From Oscheius tipulae (Eukaryota; Nematoda; Chromadorea; Rhabditida; Rhabditidae): a stretch of 64,000 bases of DNA. Shown here in pieces: positions 47,365 to 58,349 of this stretch. The notes beneath the pieces are model-generated. The model did no database searches and had not been told where the DNA came from. It saw only the letters and a list, made by a program, of their open reading frames with translations. Within the stretch, counting starts at the first letter, position 1. Each line of letters begins with the position of its first letter. The position numbers were made by a program, and so were the translations under genes. Location of the stretch: positions 1,984,001-2,048,000 of the forward strand of contig JASJZH010000004.1 of the NCBI GenBank assembly GCA_037178975.1. Direction: 5' to 3'.

Positions 47365-47698
47365 AACAAACATTTTCAGGGATAGAATGTACTCTTCCTG
47401 TGCAGCAATACTCAAAAGAAGTGTGACAGGCCAATCTACCGCCAAAGTCAAAAAACAGTGGAAGGCTAACGGGTATCCGGAAAAAAATGACAGAAAAGTT
47501 TTATTGCAATAACTACGGCTCTTTTCCAAGAGTTTTGCATTTTTCTGGCTACTCCTTATGAGTCTCTCCCATTCCTGGATTCCACTGATAAGAGCCGTGA
47601 GCCTCCCGCAGTCGCCAAATTGATCAGGCGGCTCCTTTCTATTCTTCCTTCTACTTTCTGTTTTGTCTGTTTTGCCTTTTGATAGTTTCTAGAACAAA

Positions 47699-50600
47699 AT
47701 GGCACGTCTACCACTACCACAAATCATTTTGGAAGAGGAGGAAGATGAAGAGTACGTGCCTACACCGTCGCCGTCACCGAGACCGCCTCTGGTCAAGGTG
47801 GGTGACTTTCGGCCAATTATTTTCAGAGTTATCTGCAAACAAAAAATTCATTTCGCGTTTTCTTGTTTCCTTATAAGCTTTTCCTGAAACAAACATCGTT
47901 GAACCCGAAACTCTAGATAGTAAACGGGTCAAAATGTTTTGAAAGATTTTGGCTTGGCAAACAATCTTTTAGGCTGGGCTACTATTCTGAATCGTAGCAT
48001 CTTACAGAACACGTTCACAATTATTTTTGCAATAAGGTTCAGGAAAATAATGCAATTCCCTGCTCGGAAAGACTGTATATTCAGCTTGAAACATTTTACT
48101 AACAATTTCCAAATCTCAGGTCGATTCTCTTCATCGAAGTCACTCGCCTTCTATTCTATCCCAGACCAGTCGTCACTTCTCACAGCCTCGAATAGATGAT
48201 ATCACAATGGGGAAGATGATTCAGCTGGGTGAGTTCTTCTGGAAGTTCTACAAGACGTTGGATTTATAGTTGCTGGTTCCAGCTTTTGTATGAGTATCTG
48301 AATAACTGCCCAAATTTGCTCGGCTCATTAGGTCTATTCGAAACGCAAAGATTCAGGAACCTTGAGTGAGAAGCAGTCCCGGTTCGGCAGCACCTATAAG
48401 TTCCTTCACAAGCAGACAATGCAGGAGTATGCTGTCACCAAATGGCAGACCAACATGAATGAGGAGGTACGTACACTTTTTTTCGGCTTCTTGTAAACAA
48501 CTTCGAACTTTTTTGCCAAGTATATGACCACTGAAAGATTTCCCGTGAAAAAATGAAGTGCTTTTCTTTTCAAAAAGATCATTTGTAAATAGATTTCTAT
48601 TTCACTGTATGCATTTGGAATAGAACCAGCCTCGTTTCATGTTGCTCATATTCATCGTCACCTCCAAATTTCACTACTTTTCGTTCACAAAAGATTTTCA
48701 GAGAAAGGTATCCCAAAGTATTTTGTTTCCCGGATCCTCTATAGCAAACCGGGTAAAGTCGTTTCTACTCGGTAACCACTGAACAAAGTTCCCCGTTACC
48801 CTCCGAGATGATGAGATTAGGTGCATCCAAGACATTCTTCCGTAAAAGTTTTTTCTGTTTTACTGTATGTTTATGGGTTAGAACGAGGCTCGTTTCATGT
48901 TCATTTCATCAACTTCAAGTTTCACTACTTTTCGCTTTCTATTCCATTTCACAGAAAGGTTTTACAAAAGTCTTATGTTTCAAGAATTGTCTGTACTACA
49001 CATTGTCTGAGTAAATGTAATTCCAGTCACTAATATTCTACACAAAAAAACTTCTTTCGGAAAGAACTTCCCACTTGCTTATAGAACTTTTTTGAGTTGT
49101 TTCTTTCTTCACGGATCGTACATAGCCTTTATTTAGTGTTGTGTAATGTTGTCTGTCCTTGTGCCAAAAACAAACTTCCAGAAACTCGTCGAGATCTGCA
49201 ACGAGCTAGAGTACCTGTCCGGCATTTCTCATCCCCGAATTGGAAGAATCTATGCCTACAATTTGAGCGGAACTCTTATCACTATGTTCCGACAGTATGT
49301 TCCCTCCGGGACCGTCGGGGATGTCCTGAAGAGAGGTCCCCTACCGGAGACGACAGCCTTAAAATATTTCAAGCAGGCCATTGAGGCTCTTCAGTACCTC
49401 CATGAGAGGAATATGGTCCATGGAAATGTCAAGGGTTTGCCTCAGAAAGTGAAACATGAGGGAGTGTCGTGTTTCAGCAGTGAACCTACTACTGACTCTG
49501 GCTGACGACGTGAAGTTAGCGGACAAGGCTATTTCTAGTGGGTTTCTAAATTTTTCAAATGTGTGAGGTCAAGAAAATATTTCTTGTGTTCAAAACTAGA
49601 TATATACAAAGTTTGAAACATTCTCTGTTGGAGCCATTTGGAATTTGGAAACCAGCTTCTCTGTCCTAAGTTATAAAACATGGTACAACAAATGGCAGAG
49701 CTTCGGACCAAGTTCTGGAAATTAGTGTCGGGAACATCTTTCACTGTGTTCGTAAAAAAACAGAAAGTAACAGAATCACAATTGTAACAAGAGTATCAAT
49801 GGAAACCAAAATAACTGCAGAAAGAAACATAGAAGAATCTGTTCCAAATGGATGGAACTTATTTTATGATTACGCCAAATCGAGGAAGGATTAGAGCCAA
49901 CATTCAGTTTGTGTTGTGTATACCCAAACTTTGAAACATTTCTTGCACAAGCTGAACAACATTCAGTTTTGTTGCCACTTCCTGGGGGGGGGGAACATTC
50001 TTTTATGTAAAACATGACAAAACTGACCTGAATAATTTTGCCTCGTCCACGACCGAGAAGTGAACCAAAGTCTAAAACTTGAAGTGAAGATCATGTTTCC
50101 CTTTGTCGACTAGACGTATGTATAACTTATAAACATGATCTCAGATCTGATCAGAGCGAGAAACGTAATAATTTGCAAAAAGACAATGGAAACCAGTATG
50201 TCTGAAAAATGTCATAGCGGGGAGCTATTCACTCCGTCGTGTCAGAAATGACTACAATTCTCATTCTGCTTATAACCCAACGTTGAAACATTTGTATTGC
50301 TAAAACCACAACCCATTTTATTCGTCTTTGGTAAACCCGGTGAACGTGGAAAATGTGTTCCGATACTTGGAACTTTCAGTGAATGCTAGCAATTTGAATT
50401 CCGAAGATATTTCATCGTGTGAACATATGGAAAAAGTGACGTGTCTAAGCGATCGTTTTGTTGCGGGGAGATTTGAAAACCATTGAAACCAGTATAAATG
50501 AGAAAAGGACCAAGCGGAAGAGGCATTTCAGGACAGTATATAATTAGTGTTTTTCATATGTAGATATGCAAGTCGTGAAAAAGAACATTTTGGATTTTTG

Positions 50601-53600
50601 AACTGATCCGTATGTTCGTATTCTAATGACGATCTGCAATACCAAAATCGATAACAAGTTGCATTTACTTACATCATGAAACATAAAACTTTTGCAAAAC
50701 TCTTCCTTTCAACGCAAAACATTCAGATACCCCTACACCAGATCTTCACAGAAGAAGACGGTTACTGTACGCTGCCCCGGAGCTTATGAAGGACAGAAAG
50801 TCTCTGGCCAAGACATCAGCTCCTTCGGATATTTGGTGGGTTTTTTTCCGGTTGGTAAGAATGAACATTTGAGATGTTTGATGCTAGTCTTTATATCCAG
50901 CAATCTTTTCCAAGCTGAGGGGTATTCAAAAAGCTTCATGGGTGTTATGAAACCGCTAGCAGGGAGTGCGTTCAATGTTTCAATACAATCGTTTATAAAT
51001 CATTGCTTCCCCTAAGTTTTTGGGTCGGTCTCTTCTTGAAAGAAAAAATCCCCTATCAGCTGGTATATAAAAATTCACTATCAGCTGGTATAGCCATCTG
51101 ACTGCTTTTTACATTCGATTTTGGTTTTGGAACTCACAAGGGAAGCCTTTCAACTTAAGCTGGCCTTTAGCAACGAACAAGGTGCCATTCGATAGCTCTA
51201 AACATGGGTATAACGGGGTATATTGCCGAATTCGCTTAACCCCTCCCTGGTCCGAGATATGACACTTTTAAAAATGGCGCCCCCGTATCATCTCGGCGCT
51301 TTGGCTACAGGATCCGACGTGGTAAGCTTCGAAGGCTCCAAAAAACATCGCAGCGTGGTATGACGGTGAGCGCGGTGGGCTGGGAAGTAATTACTGGGTG
51401 GTTCGGATCCGCACAAGTTTTTTTCTTTTTTTTTCTATTATCTGTGATTATGTGCTTTTGTTCTTTCATTATGTTTGTTTTTCATAACGCGTAAACTTTT
51501 TAGTTCCCACATGAACCCATCTAAAATCCAACTCTATGACAATTGAAGAGGAAGAGCCACTCTTTGGCTTAAGTTATTCGACTAGAGAGGCACCAAGTGG
51601 ACGTCTGTATTCTCCTTTTTTGGAAAGTAGTTTAAACTACTTCAACAGGAAAAACTTTGTTTTTGTGAACAAATGCACTTTAACACCAATGATATTGAAT
51701 AATGTAATGCGAGAAACAAAAATACTGGTCACAGAAGAGACAAAGCATGAAACCAAATCCTTTACAATTTGGAATCGAACAGATCTGGGGGGTGGTTGGG
51801 AAACAAATTTGAATAGGAGTTTTGAAAGGTGGAGGGTGAAGAACCTGATAGCCCGACGCATACCAACTATACTGCCAAAATGAATGGAAAGCGTGATGAG
51901 TTAACTGTCGATGGGTCAAAGAGATTACCTGACAGAAATATGACTTTGTTTGATGAAAAAACTGACCTTGAGTAGATTGTCCCTTGCTGCTATTTGGAAA
52001 TCGATTTGATTTGCCAGAGCAAAACTTGTGACTCTCTTGACGAACTTTTTCACATGGTAAAAACCATAAACATCGAGTGGTTGGATCATAGAGGTGGCTC
52101 CGCCAGGGATATGGCGTAGCTCAAAGTCCATTCCAGGTGGAACGAGGGAATGAATCAGGTCCGTATCCTTGAACGACGGCCATGAATCGACCAACAGTAA
52201 CATCTTGTTTGGAGGAGAGTCGAAAACGACATTCTCAAACCAGTCCCTCATGAGGTCCTTGTTCATGATGTGCGTCTTATTGGCACGGACGACAAGGTTT
52301 TTGGTTTGGAAGATGCCATTTCTATAAAAAAAGACTGTTAACTTTAAAAAGATAGCTAACTTGGGGAACAATCCATTAGGCTCCTGGAGCACCACATACA
52401 GCTTCTCACCCAAAACTCCGTTACAACTGATCATAGGAAAAACAGTGTAAGAGTGAGTGAGAGCAGAAGCTGTCTGTACGATGCGTTCCACACTCCTCTT
52501 GCCTTTGATGTCGAGAGTTCTAGCAGTCGTGAGTTCCTTGGTGAATCCGGATTGGTCAGCATTCCAGATGTGATCCAGCATATAGTTAGCGGCGACAATA
52601 TCATTTCGGACTTTAGCCACAAAGGAATCAGCTGCGGCCTTGATCGCTGCAGAGTTACGGAAGGAAACACGGCTAACGAACTTGGTCACTCTTCGACTCA
52701 CGATGTTATGTTTCTAAAAAACGTAAAACGTATTTCAGGAATTCTAACCTTTTTCAAAGAGTCTAGCCAGGAGTCGGACGCGGTGAAGTTGGGCAGATGA
52801 TACTTCGTCAAGTTCAACAGGATGCTCTTTTGCTTGAGGTCAATGTCGTGAAGAGAAATGCCTTTGGAGATAGACTCTTTGACCCAATCAGACAGTTCGG
52901 CTGACAGCAAACCCAAAACCTTTCTCCGGTCTTCTTTCATTCGTCCTCTACGCAGTATTCATCATCGGATCCTTCAGAGATGTTCAGCTCTACAAAATAA
53001 AGTTTCGCCAACACTTCACTAACCTTCATCTTCCTCTTCAATTGTCATGGAGCTGGTGACAGAACTTTGCAAAATAACTTTCAAGCGGCTTGCTAGACGG
53101 CGCTCATCTCGAGTTAATTCGGCATCTTTTTCCAGACCAAACTCTCCAACCAGAAATCCGAGGATTTTAGATGGGTTCATGTGGGAACTAAAAAGTTTAC
53201 GCGTTATGAAAAACAAACATAATGAAAGAACAAAAGCACATAATCACAGATAATAGAAAAAAAAGAAAAAAACTTGTGCGGATCCGAACCACCCAGTAAT
53301 TACTTCCCAGCCCACCGCGCTCACCGTCATACCACGCTGCGATGTTTTTTGGAGCCTTCGAAGCTTACCACGTCGGATCCTGTAGCCAAAGCGCCGAGAT
53401 GATACGGGGGCGCCATTTTTAAAAGTGTCATATCTCGGACCAGGGAGGGGTTAAGCGAATTTCGGCAATATACCCCGTTATACCCATGTTTAGAGCTATC
53501 GAATGGCACCTTGTTCGTTGCTAAAGGCCAGCTTAAGTTGAAAGGCTTCCCTTGTCAGATGAAATTGTTTCAATAGCCTCCTGTAACAAAAGTTTACGAA

Positions 53601-56600
53601 AACTCGCAGTAGTGAAAGATAAAAATTTCGCGCCAATCGCTTATGGTCTTCACTTGGTAATTCCCTGTACAGTTGTTGGCTCGCTTTATAAAAATAACAA
53701 ATAAAACAGTTCGAGACACCCTACCACCAACGTGTTCAAATGCTCAATGTTTCAGGGCCATGGGCTGTGTCTTGGTGACAATGGTCACTCGGTTCCCGCC
53801 CTTCAAGGACCACTTTCTGCGTCTTTCTACTGATGAAGTTCACGAGGTTTTGGATTTTTTCTAGTGGAGAACCCCAAATTCCTTCAGCAATTGATAAAAA
53901 TGCATGCTGGACCCCCTCTGTACAAGAGCGAGACGCTGATCCCGAGTGCCAGTCGTCAGCTGTCGGATGTTGTCGACTGTACCCTCGAGCCGAGTGAGAT
54001 AAAACGACCCAATGCGAGACAGGTAAGTTTTCTTTGTACCAGCGACACTGAACGATTATTTGCCTTTTTTTGTTCTGGCTATACGGATACGCTGAAACAT
54101 ATATGAAAAATTGTCGTTATTGTTTCCAGCGATAGCCGTATACTGCTACCTATTTTTTTCTGATCGTAGTCTAGATATAGCGAAACAATAAAGGATTAAA
54201 AAATTTAAAAAAGTGGATTCAAAAGTAGTTGCTGTTAGGTATAAAGTTAAGTTTCCTAAAAAGCCTTCTTTCGTGTTTCAAGAGAATGGTATACAATTCT
54301 GTTGTGCCGCTGGCGCCAACGAGAAGCTTCTTTGCACAATCCCATTTTACAGTACACGCACTGAAACATAAAACAACAGTTCTATTCTCATGTATAACTT
54401 TTTGAATTCAGTGAAGGACAAGTATCATCGATTGTTTTCTTTAATGACTACAAAGACATGGTGAATCATACCAAGTTTTCAAGAGCCGATGGGATTTGTA
54501 GGCTAGTATCAACAGCATATTTGAAAAGAAGACGGAACTTTTTACACTTTCAGTTCGCAATCTTTGTAATTTGTCTCACAAGCAAACTGTCAAAGAAGTA
54601 ACGGTTACCCTACTCTTCTCGCTATTACTAATCGCGCCGAAACAAATAAAAATCTATCTTGTGAAGTTTTTATCGAAAGACTGCAACAAAAGGAGATTAG
54701 CTACTGTTCTAATCCTCTCCTGTTTAGAAGATCTATTGAAACACTGTTACTCATGAGCTCGTTACATAGTCAAGAAAAACTCGACTTAACAAAATCGTTT
54801 CAAGGTACTTGAACGTCTTGCCGACTCCCGTACCTATTCTGTCGCTTCAACCTCGGCCAGCTCCATTCGAAGGAAGACCAATCATGACGATCTGTACTAC
54901 ACAGAGGCACCGTGAGTGTTTTTCCACCGCAGACAAATTGTCAACGGCGAGTCGGTTCGGTGAAGTTATTCTCTTTCACTGTTACCTGAAGAGATGGCGT
55001 TGTTTAGTTTTTTTGCTGGGAAAAGTTCTCTCAGTTTTGTTTGCAAAAATTTAAAATTCTTGTTTCAACTGGCACTAAAGTCGAATAGTTGTTAGTATTG
55101 GGTTGGCATATAAGTCTTTTCGCTTTTTCAAATGCAAAACTTTATTGTCTTCCTAACAACTTTTTCATTCGTTGTAAACACCATAATGATGTACCACGTC
55201 TGCCCATTTCACGGGTAACTTACGGATGCCACACTCGTAGAACACCTTGGGTTTCGACGCGAAGAAGTTTGTCAACCAGGTTTTGAGTGCGCCGTCGGAA
55301 TCGAACTGTTGTCCTCCAATCTCGTTGTTGGGAGTCCGGAGCAGATAATAGTCGGAAGGGGCAAGAACCGGGTTGTATGGAGGATGGGGTAAAATTTCCC
55401 AACCCAGGTCGTGGATCTTGGAGCGAGTGAGGTTCGCAACATGGGGGCGCGCGTTGTCCATCTGCAGGGTGACTTTCGACTTCAGCGGCCGTTTCTGATG
55501 AAGTGCAACGGCAACCTTTTCAAGTTGCTGGCTATAAATGGTGGCCGTAAGGGTAGTTCCAGCATCCAGAAATTCCCAGTGCACCACTCCTTCGATATCA
55601 AAGAAAAGACAGCATAATCTCCTTTTGATGGGTGTCGGGTTTCACATCAGGACTTGGTGTCTGCCCTGGACCCACCCATTGACGCTTCCTTTGGAAGTTT
55701 ACCTACGTTACCCACTTCTCATTCCCCATCACCAGGCGTGGTAAAAAGGGTTTCCTCTCATACGTGGACAGGAGAGAATGGGCGACGGACATGCGCTACC
55801 ACTTCTGGGCGTCACTGAGGTCATGCGGCAACCAAGTGCCCAGTTTCTTCATAAATCTCAATTGCTTCAAATGATGTTCCACTGCAGCATGAATGACAGA
55901 CAGTGCTTCTGCTAGTTCACGGGTAGTCTGGCGATTGTTCTCGTTCACGAGCTGCAGCAGCTTCGATACATCAAAAGTTGACCTTGGCTCATCTTCGACA
56001 CTTTTGTCCCCAGACCGAAAGCGATAGAGTCACAACTGGCATACCCTCGTAGACGTCGTCCCTTGGCCATAAACATCGTTGATATCAGCCGCCGTTTGGG
56101 CTCCATTCGTGCCTTTGAGGAACTCATGTCGCAGATCGTAGGGTGGCAGGTCATCAATAGTCCGGATCAAAACGAACAGAGAATAGAGAATAAGAAGAAG
56201 GGAAGCGGTGTCTTGCATGGTGGTGGTAGAAGACCGAGTGAGCTACACGAGGTGCTATATCAATAGTTCAGATGTTATCGTACACAAGACAAAGGACATG
56301 TTTACAAAAAGCGAAAAGACTTATATGCCAACCCAATAATAGCCCTTTCTGTCTATTGCAGAAAACATGTAACATTTCCAGAATCACCCCAGTCCAACCG
56401 GAAAAGGAGAGTATACTTTCCGAGGACAAAACAGACGAGATTGAGGATCAAGAAGTGACAGCTGTTGACTGTTTCCGGTGGTACGGAAGTCGTCTCGTCA
56501 TGTTTTTCGTCCTGCTCTTCAAATGGATTGGAATGGTTCGTTTTTATTGAAACCTTTTGTGGCTATTTACAATGGAGATAAAAAAATAAGCGGTTTCTCT

Positions 56601-58349
56601 GGATATAAACTGTTGCTGGAACATTTGGGGAAAAGATTTAGGAAAACGAACGTAACTTTCTCTACCATATACCGAGGAAATGGTAGCGATTAGGAAAACG
56701 TGACAGTTTCACGGCATCTTTGAAATGTTACAAGACCTCGCAACATGAGAAGCTAGTTAGTACTGCTATGCTATTTTGCTGAAACATTGAAAAAGCACTT
56801 TATTGAACCCCACAAGAGACTTTGAATAGGCCTAGCAGTTGTACGGGAAAAATAGAAACTTTTTTTTGAGGAGTAAGCAAGAAACTGATGGCTGATGTAT
56901 TGTTTTCTTCATTTCGGGCAGCATAATATACTCTTATTGAAGCAAAACAAGTCTGTAATGAGGGAAAGCAAGAAGGATTTTCAGAGAACACAGACTTTTC
57001 GTTTTTTTTGGCTATCTCACACGTCCCTATCGCTGTATAAGCCAGTGCAATTTAAAAGGTGTTGTTTTCGCAGAGTATGTTTGCAGAGTGTGATTTCGTA
57101 GTATAACAAGCTTTCTGATTGTCATACAGATCAGCGATCTGAATAACTTTTTTCTGTTTATTTATTGCTTCACCCAAAGCTTATAACCGAACGAGTGTCC
57201 TTATTTTGTTTCGTCCTTCCCTGTGCGTTTTTATAGTTTTGTAGACTATAAACAGTCAACATCTATACACCCCAAAACTTCAGGTTCTTCTGGCAGCTTG
57301 TTCCCTTGCCATGGTAGCTGGGTCCGTCTTCTTTGCCATCTTCGTCATCTACAACGGAATCGGCGTCGTCTGTCAGTGTCAGCTGAACGAAGGCTTTATT
57401 GTCCTTATCGCCCTGATTCTTCTTCCCATCATCATTCTTTTGACAACGTTATGTTGCAACAACACTTATGAAAAGTACAAGGCAGCTAAGGAAGATGGAA
57501 CCATGGAAAAGAGCAGGTATCTTTCTTTGTGCTTGTGACAGAGGCAGAGAGAAAGAAAGACAGGGAGACAGCAATTCGGATGGGCAAGGACAGCCAAAAA
57601 AGAGGACAACTAAAACGTGCAGACATCACTGCTCACTGTATCTAGTGAAACACAAAACTTTTTTATCTAACTAGGCAGACGAAAAATGGCCTAAACGTTG
57701 GACATGCGTATCTTCCATCCGCTTTCTGATCGAAAAGCAAACAGTTCAGTTCTAAAGCAGAAAGATAGAAGTGGGAACTAAAGAAAATCTAAAAATGACA
57801 GTTTGAATATTGGTACCAGTTCCTAACAATATTATGTTTCTCGCTGTCAAGCACTACTGAAATGCTTAATCGGAGAAAATGAATAGCTCTCAGATCCTTT
57901 TTTCCCACGTAATGGCCCGATCGAAATGGAATGGCTGAGTTTGTAGGCTTTCCGAGATGATACAAGAAACGACGGTTGCACTGATAGATGTCGGCACAAA
58001 CCGGCTGTCGATATAGTACGGCGAGAGCTCTGACGGTCTCAGAGAATTTACCTGATTGCCAATTTTTGGACGAGAAGAAAAAATTACTCAACATACAAAT
58101 TGTTTAGACTATAACGCAAATTCGAAAAAAAACTTCCATCTATTTGCGACTGTACACTGTTTCAGATACGTCTCCGTCCATCCCGATGATGACATTGTCC
58201 TCTGTGGTATCGTGGTCGTGCCTGGCAAGAGAGAACAACGTAAACTCAGTATCAAAAGGAAGAATGCTCAAAATGAGGACGGTGACTCCATCGCGGCTAG
58301 CAGTCTTCATACGACTGCCTTTGCCAGAGCTGTCGGGAACATTGCCTGA
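47699..58349 (+). CDS. STE-type pseudokinase with C-terminal membrane anchor
   Basis: Twelve recognised exons: 47699-47797, 48120-48228, 48332-48466, 49182-49434, 49478-49537, 50727-50835, 53756-53820, 53865-54022, 54805-54911, 56382-56535, 57284-57516 and 58166-58349. All junctions agree in phase except the second, which would need a microexon (a 5-nt one, CTTTT after TTCCAG near 48285, would fit). Total about 556 residues. The fold is MAP3K-like: EICNELEYLSGISHPRIGRI, QYVPSGTVGDVLKRGPLPE, ALQYLHERNMVHGNVK, YAAPELM, then SDIWAMGCVL. Catalytic motifs are lost: HRD is HGN and DFG is DKA, and no glycine loop is visible. Residues about 400-480 form two or three membrane helices (LVMFFVLLFKWIGMVLLA, FFAIFVIYNGIG, FIVLIALILLPIIILLTTL), followed by a basic tail. 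Introns carry a Tc5-like element and mariner C. Confidence 0.8.
48074..48092 (-). promoter_or_regulatory. piRNA-type (Ruby-like) motif candidate
   Basis: Minus strand GTTTCA, 7 bases, TATACA, in a pseudokinase intron. Confidence 0.55.
49601..49619 (-). promoter_or_regulatory. piRNA-type (Ruby-like) motif candidate
   Basis: Minus strand GTTTCA, 7 bases, TATATA. First of three in one pseudokinase intron. Confidence 0.58.
49917..49937 (-). promoter_or_regulatory. piRNA-type (Ruby-like) motif candidate
   Basis: Minus strand GTTTCA, 9 bases, TATACA. TGTT (fits YRNT) has its T 33 bases after the core. Confidence 0.58.
50269..50289 (-). promoter_or_regulatory. piRNA-type (Ruby-like) motif candidate
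   Basis: Minus strand GTTTCA, 9 bases, TATAAG. TAGT (fits YRNT) has its T 33 bases after the core. Confidence 0.58.
51137..53554 (-). mobile_element. Tc5-like DNA transposon, near-intact, 393-bp inverted repeats
   Basis: Inverted repeats 51137-51529 and 53162-53554 are almost identical (one indel seen), starting CAAGGGAAGCCTTTCAACTT, and are flanked by TCA on both sides, the TNA duplication of Tc4/Tc5 elements. The minus-strand transposase starts inside the right repeat (MNPSKILGF at 53180). It continues over small introns with MKEDRRKVLGLLSAELSDWV and a pogo-like DDE core: WNADQSGF, LLLVDSWPSFKDT and SMIQPLD supply the three acids. One frame break near 52945 (VEDE to MKED) may be a real frameshift or an unrecognised splice. 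The element lies in an intron of the pseudokinase gene, opposite in strand. Confidence 0.9.
54078..54098 (-). promoter_or_regulatory. piRNA-type (Ruby-like) motif candidate
   Basis: Minus strand GTTTCA, 9 bases, TATAGC. Confidence 0.55.
54275..54295 (+). promoter_or_regulatory. piRNA-type (Ruby-like) motif candidate
   Basis: GTTTCA, 9 bases, TATACA, same intron as 54078, diverging from it. Confidence 0.55.
55098..56336 (-). mobile_element. Mariner copy C with perfect 31-bp inverted repeats
   Basis: A 1,239-bp mariner flanked by TA (55096 and 56337). The first and last 31 bases are perfect inverted copies starting TTGGGTTGGCATATAAGTCT. The C-terminal half of the transposase is open from 55587 to 55165 with QMDNARPH and APSDYYLL (second and third acids, D34D). 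Stops and frameshifts separate it from the N-terminal half at 55945-56157. It lies in the pseudokinase intron 54912-56381. Confidence 0.9.

Larger units (their letters stand above)
46785..47698. other. Intergenic region before the pseudokinase gene
   Basis: No exon supported. piRNA-type motif candidates at 46885 (plus) and 47359 (minus); further GTTTCA copies at 47024, 47080 and 47221. Confidence 0.5.

Noticed and set aside
47137-47529. 130-codon open frame on the minus strand
   Set aside because: Low-complexity, no domain, and crosses a piRNA-type motif; likely chance.
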